A stretch of DNA of 64,000 nucleotides from Candidatus Aminicenantes bacterium UBA6072 (GTDB lineage: Bacteria > Acidobacteriota > Aminicenantia > UBA2199). How positions within the stretch are numbered: position 1 is the first letter of the stretch; every line of letters starts with the position of its first letter. Shown piece after piece: positions 26,358 through 35,695 of the stretch. The notes below the pieces were generated by a model. It searched no databases. It was not told where the DNA came from and worked only from the letters and a program-made list of their open reading frames with translations. A program made the translations under genes and the position numbers. The stretch is taken from assembly GCA_002436105.1 (NCBI GenBank), contig DIXU01000014.1:124001-188000 (forward strand), read 5' to 3'.

Positions 26358-26965
26358 AGGAAGTAGATCCCCCCGATCAGGAATGAGACCGCTTCGCCTT
26401 TCACCGCGGCCTCCGGGCCTTTCAACAGGCTGGAGAGCCAGCGGTTGTAGCGCAACTCGGCGAATAGCCCCCAGCGGCCCAGGGGAAGCTCGTACCCCAG
26501 GGCGGCGTTCACGGCAAAAACCATTTTCCTTGTGTTATCGGAAAGATCAAAGACTTCCTGATAGCCGGGGATCGCCAGTTCATGAGAGAGGACGAAGTTG
26601 AATTCGGGTCCCAGGGCGGCATAGGGCGTGGCGCCTTCCCGGAAGCGGTAGGAAACAAATATCGGCACGGCGATGGTCACATTGCGGTAGGTTCCCGTGA
26701 TCGTTTCGCCCGGCATGTACGCCAGGGAGGCCCGCGCCCCCTTTTCTCCGTAAAGCGCCTGGACCTCCAGTTTCATCTTCGCGACGATCTCCCAGGCATA
26801 CCCCAGGCCAAATGCCAGTCCCGACTTCTGCTGGCGGTTCAGGGAAGTGATCTCGCTGGAGAAAAGGTACTTGCTCGAATGGACCCCCAGCAGGGCCTTG
26901 ACCTCGCCGGCCATGGCCATCCGCGCCGGCAGCAGCAGCAAAAGCAGCAGAATTGTTTTTTTCAT
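26354..26965 (-). CDS. Small outer-membrane beta-barrel protein with signal peptide
   Basis: A 203-residue exported protein. The first about 19 residues (MKKTILLLLLLLPARMAMA) form a classical signal peptide with cleavage after AMA. The rest alternates polar and hydrophobic residues with many aromatic and Gly positions, as in an eight-stranded barrel of the OmpW/Opa or porin-family type. I cannot name a subfamily. ATG 26965 is chosen at the signal peptide; the in-frame upstream ATG would place 12 odd residues before it. No Shine-Dalgarno sequence is present, and the promoter predicts a leaderless message. Function is open; the two following enzymes are cytoplasmic. Confidence 0.7.
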   Translation of the reverse strand: MKKTILLLLLLLPARMAMAGEVKALLGVHSSKYLFSSEITSLNRQQKSGLAFGLGYAWEIVAKMKLEVQALYGEKGARASLAYMPGETITGTYRNVTIAVPIFVSYRFREGATPYAALGPEFNFVLSHELAIPGYQEVFDLSDNTRKMVFAVNAALGYELPLGRWGLFAELRYNRWLSSLLKGPEAAVKGEAVSFLIGGIYFL

Positions 26966-26972
26966 TGGCAGA

Positions 26973-27001
26973 AACCTAGCATATTCCCAATGATTTTTCA
27001 A
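26973..27001 (-). promoter_or_regulatory. Promoter of the outer-membrane protein operon
   Basis: Minus strand: TTGAAA (26996-27001), 17-bp spacer, TAGGTT (26973-26978). The predicted start is at or next to the ATG at 26965. The -10 box is weak. Confidence 0.4.
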
Positions 27002-27009
27002 TCACGGTA

Positions 27010-27038
27010 TTGACAAGCGCCGGCCGTTCCATTATGCT
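27010..27038 (+). promoter_or_regulatory. Promoter of the btu operon
   Basis: Perfect TTGACA (27010-27015), 17-bp spacer, TATGCT (27033-27038). The transcript would start near 27045, at the 5' edge of the cobalamin riboswitch. Confidence 0.6.
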
Positions 27039-27044
27039 CGCGCT

Positions 27045-27235
27045 TGAGGCTTGATTCAAGGGAAGAGGGTTTATCCCCACAGCCCCCGCTGCCGTGACCG
27101 GACCTGGGATCAGGAAGCATCTTTGAAAGTCTCAGCCACTGCCCACGAGGGCGGGAAGGCTTTTTAAAGATTCCGGAAGTCGGAAGACCTATCAGGTATC
27201 AGCCAGATTCCGTTTATCCGCGGAGGGCGGGTAAG
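27045..27235 (+). promoter_or_regulatory. Cobalamin riboswitch
   Basis: The leader between promoter and btuB shows the conserved pieces of the adenosylcobalamin riboswitch in order: GGGAAGAGGG, CAGCCCCCGCTGCCGTGA, AGCCACTGCC with GGGCGGGAAGGC, and the B12-box variant AAGTCGGAAGACCTATC near 27178. No T-tract terminator follows. Control of translation through the GC-rich stretch near 27219-27232 is more likely than attenuation. Boundaries are approximate. This fills almost the whole 310-base gap between the outer-membrane protein and btuB. Confidence 0.88.
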
Positions 27236-27274
27236 GATGAAGTTGCAGCCCATTTGAATTTTGGAGCGTGCGCC

Positions 27275-29089
27275 ATGCGAAACTCACTGGTGTGGTTTGT
27301 TCTTTTCTGTCTTCTTTTCCCCGTCCTGATCGCCGAGGAAAAGGGGAAAAAGCCGGATGTCGAGGAAACGGTGGAGGTCATCGGCAAGGTGCCCCTGGTC
27401 CGCGCCCTGCAGAGCGTCTCGGTGCTGGGCCGGGAGCTTGTCCAGGGCGGCGGCCGCGATGGCCTGAAGGAGTTGCTGAACCAATGCCCTGGCATGCTGG
27501 TGCTCAACGCCGGCAATCCGGCGCAGTTCTCCTACGCCTTTGCCCGCGGCGCCTCGGTCAACCAGATGCTGTACCTGATCGACGGGGTCAAGCTGCACGA
27601 CCCCTCCACGTCGCTGTCCGGGAATTTTTCATTCCTGTCCCCGCAGCTCGTTGAAAAAGTCGAAGTCGTCCGCGGTCCGCTGAGCAGCATGTACGGGTCG
27701 AGCGCCATGGGCGGCGTGGTCAACGTCATCACGCGCAAGAAGGAAGGAACGCGCTTTTCCATCGCCGGCGGCAGTCACGGCACGTGGGACAGCCAGGTCC
27801 ATTTCGGCAAGCAACTGGGGGCGTTTCACGTTTTTCTCAATGCCGGCCTGTTGCATTACGACGGTCATCTGGACAATGACCAGGTGGAGCGCAACAATTT
27901 CATTATTCATTCCGGCTATGACCGGGACGATTTCACTCTGGGACTTTCTCTTTTCGGCTCGCTCGTGGAGGCCGGCATCCCCTGGAATCTGGGGATGACG
28001 ACCCCGCGGCGCGGCTACGAGCAGGACAACTTCGTCGCCTCCCTGCCGCTGGGCCTGGGCTTAGGGGACCGGGCGCGGCTCGATGTCGTCGCTTCGCTGC
28101 ACTGGAACCGCTACGATTTCCGCGACCCCGACGATGCCTGGAACCCGCAGTTCGCCAACAAGTCCTTCCTGGCGGAGGCGCAGGCAAAATTCACCACCCG
28201 CCTGCTGAAGAACGTGAAGCTGGTCGCCGGGGCCGATCTCTCGATGCAGCGGATCGCCAACCTGGAGAACGACCAGGTCCTGATCCCGGGGACCTCCCTG
28301 GGCGTGGCCTCCGTCTATGCCGACCTGCAGGCCGACCTGGGCCGGTTGCTGCTGGCCGGATCCCTGCGCTATGACGGGTACGAAGGCCTGGCCGGAGTGT
28401 TTTCCCCCCATTTTGGCGCTTCGCTCAACCTCACCCCTTTCCTGAAACTGAGGGCTTCGGCTTCCCGGAGCTTCCGCGCCCCGACGTTGCCGGAAATGCT
28501 GAACCCCTACTGGGGGAATGCCGCGCTGCTTCCCGAGACGGGCCGTTCGCTGGAGGCGGGAGTCGACCTGTACGTCGCCGCGCTGCAATTCGGGTTTACC
28601 GCGTTTGATTCCACCTACAGGAACCTGATCGGATACAGCCCGCTGACCTTCCGCTTCGCCAACATCAACCGGGCCGCTGTCCGCGGCGCCGAAGCGAGCC
28701 TTGACTGGGAAGCCCTGGCGGGCATCCGCTGCCGGGCGGCCTATACCTATCTGCACACGCAGGACATCCAATACGGCCGTGAGCTGCTGCGCCGCCCGCG
28801 CCATGTTCTCAGCGCCGGCGTATCGTACCGCGCTGCCAGCGGCATCACCGCCTCTGCCGACGTGACGGTCGTGGGCAAGCGGCTCGACTATGATGAATTG
28901 CTCTGGACGGTTGCCGAGAACAAGGCGTTCAACCAGGTCGGGCTCATGCTTCGCCTGCCGCTGGGGAGGCAGGTATCGGTCTTTTGCCGGGTGGACAATG
29001 CCCTGAATGCCCGCTATGAAGAGGTTCTGGGCTATCCCGCGCCGCCGCGCCGCCTCATGCTGGGCGTCGCTTACCAGGTGGGCGATTGA
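27275..29089 (+). CDS. btuB: TonB-dependent vitamin B12 receptor BtuB
   Basis: Outer-membrane receptor for cobalamin, 604 residues. Signal peptide in about the first 20 residues (SLVWFVLFCLLFPVLIAEE). Plug domain from about 35 to 150 with ARGASVNQMLYLIDGVKL and VEVVRGPLSSMYGSSAMGG, then a 22-strand barrel. Assignment to BtuB rests on the riboswitch and on btuF, btuD and btuC downstream; the sequence alone says TonB receptor. ATG 27275 has TTGGAG upstream; a TTG 21 bases earlier is less likely. The C-terminus ends VGD instead of the usual aromatic residue. A six-codon ORF with its own ribosome-binding site (27238-27258) precedes it. Confidence 0.88.
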   Translation: MRNSLVWFVLFCLLFPVLIAEEKGKKPDVEETVEVIGKVPLVRALQSVSVLGRELVQGGGRDGLKELLNQCPGMLVLNAGNPAQFSYAFARGASVNQMLYLIDGVKLHDPSTSLSGNFSFLSPQLVEKVEVVRGPLSSMYGSSAMGGVVNVITRKKEGTRFSIAGGSHGTWDSQVHFGKQLGAFHVFLNAGLLHYDGHLDNDQVERNNFIIHSGYDRDDFTLGLSLFGSLVEAGIPWNLGMTTPRRGYEQDNFVASLPLGLGLGDRARLDVVASLHWNRYDFRDPDDAWNPQFANKSFLAEAQAKFTTRLLKNVKLVAGADLSMQRIANLENDQVLIPGTSLGVASVYADLQADLGRLLLAGSLRYDGYEGLAGVFSPHFGASLNLTPFLKLRASASRSFRAPTLPEMLNPYWGNAALLPETGRSLEAGVDLYVAALQFGFTAFDSTYRNLIGYSPLTFRFANINRAAVRGAEASLDWEALAGIRCRAAYTYLHTQDIQYGRELLRRPRHVLSAGVSYRAASGITASADVTVVGKRLDYDELLWTVAENKAFNQVGLMLRLPLGRQVSVFCRVDNALNARYEEVLGYPAPPRRLMLGVAYQVGD

Positions 29090-29973
29090 GCCCTGTCGCC
29101 CGCGCCGCCTGCAACAGGAAAAAAGCCGTTTTCCTGGCCTTGCTTTTTTCCGCCATGGCTGTTTTTCCCCAGCGGGTGATCTCCCTGGCGCCGGGGCTGA
29201 CCGAGATCGTCTTCGCCGTCGGCCGCGGCGCTACCCTGGTGGGCGTGACGAAATTCTGCGATCATCCCCCGGAGGCCCGGGAGATCGAAAAGGTCGGCGG
29301 CTTCCTCGATGTCAGCATGGAGGCCCTGGTGGCCCTGGATCCTGATATCGTGATCGCCTACCCGGAACATGCCGCCAGGATGAAGTCCCTGCCACCCCGG
29401 GTGCGGTCGGTCACGGTGGGTCACGGCCGCCTGTCGGACCTGCTGGCATCGATGCTGGAAATCGGCAGGGTGCTCGACGGCAGAAAGGCGGCCGAACGGT
29501 TGGTGGGGTCCATCCGCCAGCGGCTGCGCCGCGTATCACTGCGGGTCCGGGGGAAGAAGCCCCCCCGTGTCCTCTTCATCGCCGGGCGCAACGCCGACGA
29601 ACTGAAGAACATGTTCATTATCGGCAACAACGATTTTCTGAATGACCTGTTGCGTGTCGCGGGTGGGGTGAACGCCTACCGGGGGAAAATCGCCTACCCC
29701 AGCATCTCGCTGGAGACGGTCATCATCCTCGATCCCGAGTTCATCTTCGAGATATCTTCCCATTATGAAGGGATCGCCGATGAAAGGATCTTCGCCCTGT
29801 GGCGGCCCCTGTCCATGGTATCGGCCGTGAAAGCCGGGCGGGTGCGGATCATCCGCGACCCCTCCTGGCTGCGGCCCGGGCCGCGTGTGGCCGGCGTCGC
29901 AGAGGAATTGTCGCGGGCGCTCCATCCGCAGCGATCCGCCCCCGCTGTCCCAAAGCATGGCCGGAATGATTGA
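29086..29973 (+). CDS. btuF: Cobalamin ABC transporter periplasmic binding protein
   Basis: A 295-residue class III binding protein. Signal segment around KKAVFLALLFSAMAVF, then RVISLAPGLTEIVFAVG and LDPDIVIAYPEH, the BtuF/FepB pattern. It would take cobalamin from BtuB and deliver it to BtuCD. The start is TTG inside the btuB stop (TTGA); the next ATG at 29155 would remove most of the signal peptide. Riboswitch and neighbours make cobalamin the probable ligand over iron-siderophore. Confidence 0.87.
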   Translation: MSPVARAACNRKKAVFLALLFSAMAVFPQRVISLAPGLTEIVFAVGRGATLVGVTKFCDHPPEAREIEKVGGFLDVSMEALVALDPDIVIAYPEHAARMKSLPPRVRSVTVGHGRLSDLLASMLEIGRVLDGRKAAERLVGSIRQRLRRVSLRVRGKKPPRVLFIAGRNADELKNMFIIGNNDFLNDLLRVAGGVNAYRGKIAYPSISLETVIILDPEFIFEISSHYEGIADERIFALWRPLSMVSAVKAGRVRIIRDPSWLRPGPRVAGVAEELSRALHPQRSAPAVPKHGRND

Positions 29974-30721
29974 AGCCCGGAAGCTTTCGTATGCCGCGAG
30001 CCGGAAGCCGATTCTCCGGGACCTCGATTTCGTTGTCGAAGCGAACGATTTCGTTCTGGTTTTCGGTGCCAATGGCGCCGGCAAGTCGACCCTGCTGCGC
30101 GTTCTGGCCGGCATGCTCCGCAAGTCAACCGGCGAGGTGCGGCTCGCCGGTCGAGGCCTGGAGTCATATTCCAGGCGAGAGCTGGCCACGCGTCTTTCCT
30201 ACCTGCCGCAGGCGGATGAATTCACCCTGCCGCTGCTGGTCCGGGACATCCTGCTGGCCGGGCGCTATCCCTACCGCTCCCTTTTCCAGAAGCTTACCCG
30301 GCGCGACATGGAGGCCTTCACAGCCGGTGTGGCGCAGTTTGGCCTCGATGGCCTGCTGACGCGCAACATACAGACCCTGAGCGGCGGGGAGAGAAAAAAG
30401 GTTCTCCTGGCGGGCGCCTTCATCCAGGATGTGCCGCTCATCCTCCTGGACGAGCCGCTGAACTTCCTCGATCCGGGGAGCGCCCGGCGCCTGGTCAGGA
30501 TGCTGCAGGAGCTGCACCGGGAAGGCAGGACGATCATCGTGGTGTCGCATGAGATCGAGCGATTTTTTCCCCTGGCCACCAAGATGCTGGCGCTGCAGGA
30601 CGGCGCCTTGCGCTATTTCGGCGCCCGGACGTTCTCAACGCCATTGTTCCAGGATGTCTACGGCGTCCCGTTCCAAAGGATAACGGCCGCCGGCCGGGAG
30701 ATCATCTTTGTCGACGACTAG
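29957..30721 (+). CDS. btuD: Cobalamin ABC transporter ATP-binding protein
   Basis: ATPase subunit of the importer, about 254 residues. Walker A GANGAGKSTLL near residue 39, signature LSGGERKKVLLAGA, Walker B ILLDEPLNFLD, switch histidine in VVSHE. Starts at ATG 29957 or 29966, both overlapping the end of btuF. It belongs to the FepC/BtuD group. The end overlaps the btuC start by 14 bases. Confidence 0.9.
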   Translation: MAGMIEARKLSYAASRKPILRDLDFVVEANDFVLVFGANGAGKSTLLRVLAGMLRKSTGEVRLAGRGLESYSRRELATRLSYLPQADEFTLPLLVRDILLAGRYPYRSLFQKLTRRDMEAFTAGVAQFGLDGLLTRNIQTLSGGERKKVLLAGAFIQDVPLILLDEPLNFLDPGSARRLVRMLQELHREGRTIIVVSHEIERFFPLATKMLALQDGALRYFGARTFSTPLFQDVYGVPFQRITAAGREIIFVDD

Positions 30722-31688
30722 GAAACTCTGGCTGTTGGCCGGGGCCGTGCTGTTGGCGCTGGCCGTCACGCCCTTCCTCGGCATCATCGCCATTGACCCG
30801 CGCGCTGTTCTTCAGCAGGGCCCGGTCAGCTTCATCTTCTGGCAGCTGCGCCTTCCCAGAGCCCTGCTGGGGTTCGCTGCCGGCGGCATCCTGGCCCTGT
30901 CGGGGCTGGTTTGCCAGAACCTGTTCAAGAACGACCTGGCGACCCCCGACCTGCTGGGCATCTCGTCCGGAGCCGCCGCCGGCGCGGTGATCGCGCTCAA
31001 ATTCAAGGTGGCATCGACTTTCCTGGGGAGCGGCGGCACGGCCCTGTTTTCTTTCCTGGGCGCCTTGGCGGCGATCCTCGCCATCTTTGCCATCGCCCGC
31101 ATGATCCGGAGCTCTTCCCTGTATACCTTCCTGATGTCCGGCATCGCCATTAATTTCTTCTTCTCCTCGGTCATCGTCATCTGCCAGTATGTTTTTGATT
31201 TCACCGATACGTTCTCGCTCCTGCGCTGGCTGACGGGGGCCATCGTGGTCGCCGGCTACAAGGAGGTCTTTTTCCTGCTGGCGCTGCTGGCCGTTTTTCT
31301 GGCCTTTGTCCTGATGTTCCGCGAGGAATTTCTCCTGGTCGCGGCCGGGGACGATTTTGCCTTGACCCGGGGGCTGGATGTCGCCGCCTTCAGGAAATAC
31401 TCATTCCTGGGACTGGCGGTCTTTGTCGGCGCCGCCGTTTCCCTGTGCGGCCCCATCGGATTCGTCGCCCTGGTCGTGCCTCATGTGTCGCGGTCCTGGG
31501 GCGGCAGCCGCTACCGGGAAACCGCCGGCCTCACCGTGCTTCTGGGCGGCGGTCTTCTCGTGCTCGCCGATTTCCTGGCCCGTTCCCTGCTGCCGCCGGT
31601 GGAGGTCCCGGTGGGAATCGTCACCTCGTTCCTGGGGGCGCCATTTTTTCTGGCGCTGCTTCTGTCCCAGCTGAAGCGGTCGGCCTGA
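30708..31688 (+). CDS. btuC: Cobalamin ABC transporter permease (FecCD family)
   Basis: A 326-residue inner-membrane permease. About nine to ten hydrophobic helices; RLPRALLGFAAGGILALSG and LGISSGAAAGA are family motifs, as is CGPIGFVALVVPHVSR in the coupling region. TTG start overlaps btuD. It is the last gene of btuBFDC; the next gene converges from the other strand two bases later. Confidence 0.9.
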   Translation: MSTTRKLWLLAGAVLLALAVTPFLGIIAIDPRAVLQQGPVSFIFWQLRLPRALLGFAAGGILALSGLVCQNLFKNDLATPDLLGISSGAAAGAVIALKFKVASTFLGSGGTALFSFLGALAAILAIFAIARMIRSSSLYTFLMSGIAINFFFSSVIVICQYVFDFTDTFSLLRWLTGAIVVAGYKEVFFLLALLAVFLAFVLMFREEFLLVAAGDDFALTRGLDVAAFRKYSFLGLAVFVGAAVSLCGPIGFVALVVPHVSRSWGGSRYRETAGLTVLLGGGLLVLADFLARSLLPPVEVPVGIVTSFLGAPFFLALLLSQLKRSA

Positions 31689-31690
31689 AA

Positions 31691-33751
31691 TCAGTCTTTT
31701 TTCAGCTTCAGTTCCTCGTAGCCGACGAGCACCGAGGGCGAGGACGATTTCAGCACCTGGAAGGTCACGACGCTCTCCCGGTCCCGGTTCGGGACCGAGG
31801 TCTCGAACCGGCGCACCTCATCCTTGCGGATGTCGCGGAAAAGAAGCTGGTCGACCATGTCTGCGCCGGAATATACCTGCAGGATAAGGTATTCGGCCTC
31901 GGCGGGATAGGTGAGGTCGCCGTGGATCATCAGCTGCCCGGCGCGTGATGCCGTGAAGCCGGTGCCGATGGGGATGGCCCGGCCGTCCATGTCGGTGATC
32001 TTCTGGATGCCAACCTTGGCGCCCGGGACAATGACTTTCATCTCCTGGATGCCGCTTTCGGCCACGGTGTTCCCGATACTGTCAACGGCCCGCACCTTCC
32101 AGTAGGTCCACTGGTTGCGCAGGACTGCGCCCCAGGTTCCCTCGCCGGGCGTAAAGCGGGTGCGCTCGGGGCATTCCAGCCATTTCACGGCCGGATCGTT
32201 GCGCAACAGGGGAAACAGGCTGTTCGAGAAGGCGATATGATAGTACGAACCGCCGAGGATGCGCTCCCAGGAAAAGACCGTCGCCTCGTCCTCCTTGATG
32301 ATGGCGCCGTCCTTGGGAGCGAGAACGTCGATCACGTTCTCATAAGGCAGGACGAAGTAGCGCAGGGTGGGGAAAAGGACCTGTTCGTTCTCCGGGCGGG
32401 TCAACTGCACGGTGATGGTGTGCATGCCGGGATCGAATACCGGCAGTCCGGGAACCTCCGGCGTAAAGATCGTTTTCACCTGGCCCTGGTAGGCCGTTTC
32501 GTTGAAGAAATGAAACGGCTGGCCGTCCACGATCCAGAAACCGGAAACGATGCCGGTGCCGCACATCTTCATGCGCAGCTGCGCCCTGATGGCCTTGGAG
32601 TTTTTCGGCACCACCTTGTAGTACTTGCCGTTGTCCAAGGCGATCTCGGCGATCTCCAGGTTCACCTGGTCGCTGATGCCCAGGACCTTGACGGCCGCCG
32701 TGAATACCTTGCTGCTGGCCCCGTTCTCGTCACGGGCGCTGATGGTATAGTTCCCCGGGAGCTTGTAAGCATGCGTCACGGTGACCGGCCCCGAGAAAAC
32801 GGCGGGTCTGCCGGCGGCGACGGCGGCCGGCCGGGAGGCGACGGTGCTGCCGTCGCCGAAGTCCCACAAGACCTCGGGACCGCGGAAATTGAGTGCCGTG
32901 ACGGTCAGCGGCTCGTCGATCCTGATTTCGGCAACGGACACGGCGAGTGAGCGGTTCTCGGGAAGAATCGTGATCAGCCGGGTTACCTTCGGCAGGCCTT
33001 CTTCCAGGGCACTGATGGTGAATGTGCCGGGATTCTGGTAGCGGTGAGCGACCGCCGCCGAATAAAACTGCGGCTGCGTACCGTCGCCAAAGTTCCATTT
33101 GATGTTATTGGTCTTGAAGTTGACGGCCTGGATGGCCACCTCCTGGTCGACGCGCGGTGCCGCGGGCGAGAAGTTGATCACGCGCTCCGGTTCTCCGACG
33201 GTGATGGTCAGGCTTACCGGCGTGGTTTTGGTGTTGCCGTCCCAGTCGAAAGCACGAACCGTGAAGGTTCCCGACTTGGCGTAGGTGTGGGTGACAATGG
33301 TCCCGCGTCGAATGTAGGTCGTGCCGTCGCCCATGTCCCAGGCGATGTTGGTCGGGGTGTTGAAGTTGACCGCGGTGAAGGTGATCGGCTTTCCCACTCC
33401 CGGCTGTGCAGTGGACGAGGTGATGAGGCGGTTCTCCAGGATGTACACCGTCTTGTACTCGTCGGTGGGGCAGGGTCCGGCAGAAGCCGAACGATGCACG
33501 TGGACCTGGTAGGTCCCCGGGTTCCTGTACGTATGATAAATCACGTTGAATGCCGGGTAATCCGACTGGCAGGTAAAGGTCTGGCCGTCTCCCCAGTACC
33601 AGGTATCCGACGAATAGTAGTCGTAACAATTCGTCTGGAAGCCGATCCTTTCACCTACGTCCGTGGTCCCGCTGGCGGGAAAAGTGGTGATGGTTCCCGA
33701 CAGGGTCACCGTCAGGCCGATCATGATCAGGATCAATAATGTTTTTTTCAT
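31691..33751 (-). CDS. Secreted protein with four PKD repeats
   Basis: A 686-residue exported protein. Signal peptide at residues 1-18. Four PKD-like immunoglobulin domains follow, each with a WxxGDG strand: WYWGDGQ (about 55), WDMGDGT (about 140), WNFGDGT (about 225) and WDFGDGS (about 300), each closed by a HxY...PGxYxV-type strand. The C-terminal half (about 380-686) has no domain I recognise and ends in charged LKLKKD. PKD repeats are extracellular spacers or binding domains. It is encoded 9 bases after a large beta-barrel protein in the same operon, so the pair may form a surface assembly (inference). No catalytic motif is visible. Confidence 0.75.
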   Translation of the reverse strand: MKKTLLILIMIGLTVTLSGTITTFPASGTTDVGERIGFQTNCYDYYSSDTWYWGDGQTFTCQSDYPAFNVIYHTYRNPGTYQVHVHRSASAGPCPTDEYKTVYILENRLITSSTAQPGVGKPITFTAVNFNTPTNIAWDMGDGTTYIRRGTIVTHTYAKSGTFTVRAFDWDGNTKTTPVSLTITVGEPERVINFSPAAPRVDQEVAIQAVNFKTNNIKWNFGDGTQPQFYSAAVAHRYQNPGTFTISALEEGLPKVTRLITILPENRSLAVSVAEIRIDEPLTVTALNFRGPEVLWDFGDGSTVASRPAAVAAGRPAVFSGPVTVTHAYKLPGNYTISARDENGASSKVFTAAVKVLGISDQVNLEIAEIALDNGKYYKVVPKNSKAIRAQLRMKMCGTGIVSGFWIVDGQPFHFFNETAYQGQVKTIFTPEVPGLPVFDPGMHTITVQLTRPENEQVLFPTLRYFVLPYENVIDVLAPKDGAIIKEDEATVFSWERILGGSYYHIAFSNSLFPLLRNDPAVKWLECPERTRFTPGEGTWGAVLRNQWTYWKVRAVDSIGNTVAESGIQEMKVIVPGAKVGIQKITDMDGRAIPIGTGFTASRAGQLMIHGDLTYPAEAEYLILQVYSGADMVDQLLFRDIRKDEVRRFETSVPNRDRESVVTFQVLKSSSPSVLVGYEELKLKKD

Positions 33752-33760
33752 TGGGGTCTC

Positions 33761-35695
33761 CTAGAAGGCGATATCGGCCTGCAGATGGAATATGGACGAG
33801 TCGCTCTTCACATCTCCGTACTTGGCACCCTGGAACGCCGATTTGAGGGAGAGCGAGGGGCGGATCTTGTCCTTGAAGAGCCTGGCCGCGAAAAAGTTGA
33901 GGTTGCATCCCGCCGACCAGTTGGTGCTCTGGTTGAGCGAACTCTCGTTGCTCATGTAGGAGGAAGTGAGCGTGATGGTGAAATACTCGGGAACCAGGGT
34001 GATCTCGGAATTGAAATAGAAATTATAGATCGTCGATTTGCTGCCGTCGCTCAGCGTTTCATTCTCCTGATAGCTGAGCGTCGGATTCAGGGAGAGGAAA
34101 TCCCCGAACCTCAGGTTCAGGCCCAGCGAAGCGTTCACATTGGATGTGAAATTGACCGACTCGGTCTTGCCGACGCTGACGTTGACGCCGTTCGCTCCCG
34201 CCATGTATCCCAGCGACGCGCTGTAATTGTAGGTGTTCATGTCCGAAGATGAGGTTTGCAGCCCGGTCGAGGAGTCGTAATCCAGGTTGTCGCGCGATAT
34301 GTCGGCCCCGATGCGAAAGTGGTTTCCTATCCCCCAGTTGATGGTGGTACCGGCCCTTTTCTGGCGCAGCGCGTCCTGGATCAGGCTGTGCATGCAGGTT
34401 TTCTTGTCGATGTAGGACACGTTCCAGGAAAAACTCTTGATATTCAGCCCCAAGTTGGTGCTCAGGCCTTCGCGGTCGTTCTGCATGAACAGGTTGGCGA
34501 TCGAGTTGAAGTGATCATCGATCGACTCATAATCGGCTCCGAGGGAAAGGATGCCGTGGTTGTATTTCAACCCGGCCTTCCAGGCGGTGCCGTTTTCCTT
34601 TTGCAGCAGGGCCTTTTCCGCGGCCGCCCCGTAATTGCTTGAAGAAAACTCTCCGGCCAGCTGCAGGCGGTTCTGGAGCAGGCTGAGCTCGCTCCAGAGG
34701 GAGAACATGTCGCCTTTGCGGAAGGGGTTTTCGTTATAAGAGACGGTCTTGCTGTCGAGGTTGTCCTGGCCGGTCATGAACATGCCGCGGATCTTCAGGG
34801 TGCTCTTCAGGTTCATCCCGGCCACGGCGCCGAAAATGCCCGCGTCGGAAGCGGGAATGCCGAAGCCGTCAAAACCGGTCTTCTGCTGGGAATTGGTATA
34901 GAACGAGTTCAGGTAGAGGCTATTGCCGACATACTCGAGGCGCAGGCCGCGACGGTTCAGGTAGGAGGTGGTGAACTCGGTCTCGTTGACCGCGACATCG
35001 CCGGCCTCGATCTGCAGCCCCCCCCTCTTGAAGCGCAGCATCATGCTGGAGAGGTTGATCCGGTTCTCGATCGATTCGTAGGGGTCGATATGGACGAAAT
35101 TGGTGTCGAAATCGAGCTGGTAGTTGTTCTTGACGATATTCTTGTAGATCCTCAGGTTGCCGTTGGCCGTGTAGTTCTGCTGGTAATACCCGCTGTCGTT
35201 CTTTTCATCCAGCTTGGTCGAGGTCGACAGCGAGGCGTTGACGTTGACCGGCGGCTCCCACTTGGGCTTGGGTGCGCTGAGCGCGTTGTCGTCCTGGAAA
35301 TAGATCTCGGGGGATTCCTTCTGGGTGAAGCCGGCGACCGTGTGGGTGAGCGAAACGGCGGCGACACCGTCTCCCTTCTGTTCGCTGACGTAATACTCGA
35401 TGTTCTTGCCGTACAGATTCGCGGTCGGGATGCGGCATGCGAGGGAGCCGGAGGCATCCACCTGCATTTTTCTGACCTGGTAGCCAGGCATCCCCTCGGT
35501 GCGGTAATTGATGAAATAAGCACCGCAGCGCCCGGCGGCGACGGGGCCTTGGCCTGACCGGGGGGTAATGCGGATGACGACCTGGTCGGCCAGGCGCTCG
35601 ACGCGGGGCAAGGTGTTGAGCTGTTGCAGCGCCTGCCCGGGAATGGACCGTGCCAACAACAATGCGGCGGCAAAAAATGCAAATTTTTTTACCAT
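33761..35695 (-). CDS. Large outer-membrane beta-barrel protein with N-terminal soluble domain
   Basis: A 644-residue exported protein. Signal peptide MVKKFAFFAAALLLARSIPGQA. Residues about 25-150 form a soluble region; from about 160 to the end the sequence alternates in the pattern of about 20 or more outer-membrane strands, with the C-terminal phenylalanine (ADIAF) used by the BAM machinery. ATG 35695 has GGGAGA upstream. No TonB box or plug motif is seen, so it is not a TonB receptor. No named family recognised. First gene of an operon with the PKD-repeat protein, suggesting export or anchoring of that partner. Confidence 0.7.
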   Translation of the reverse strand: MVKKFAFFAAALLLARSIPGQALQQLNTLPRVERLADQVVIRITPRSGQGPVAAGRCGAYFINYRTEGMPGYQVRKMQVDASGSLACRIPTANLYGKNIEYYVSEQKGDGVAAVSLTHTVAGFTQKESPEIYFQDDNALSAPKPKWEPPVNVNASLSTSTKLDEKNDSGYYQQNYTANGNLRIYKNIVKNNYQLDFDTNFVHIDPYESIENRINLSSMMLRFKRGGLQIEAGDVAVNETEFTTSYLNRRGLRLEYVGNSLYLNSFYTNSQQKTGFDGFGIPASDAGIFGAVAGMNLKSTLKIRGMFMTGQDNLDSKTVSYNENPFRKGDMFSLWSELSLLQNRLQLAGEFSSSNYGAAAEKALLQKENGTAWKAGLKYNHGILSLGADYESIDDHFNSIANLFMQNDREGLSTNLGLNIKSFSWNVSYIDKKTCMHSLIQDALRQKRAGTTINWGIGNHFRIGADISRDNLDYDSSTGLQTSSSDMNTYNYSASLGYMAGANGVNVSVGKTESVNFTSNVNASLGLNLRFGDFLSLNPTLSYQENETLSDGSKSTIYNFYFNSEITLVPEYFTITLTSSYMSNESSLNQSTNWSAGCNLNFFAARLFKDKIRPSLSLKSAFQGAKYGDVKSDSSIFHLQADIAF

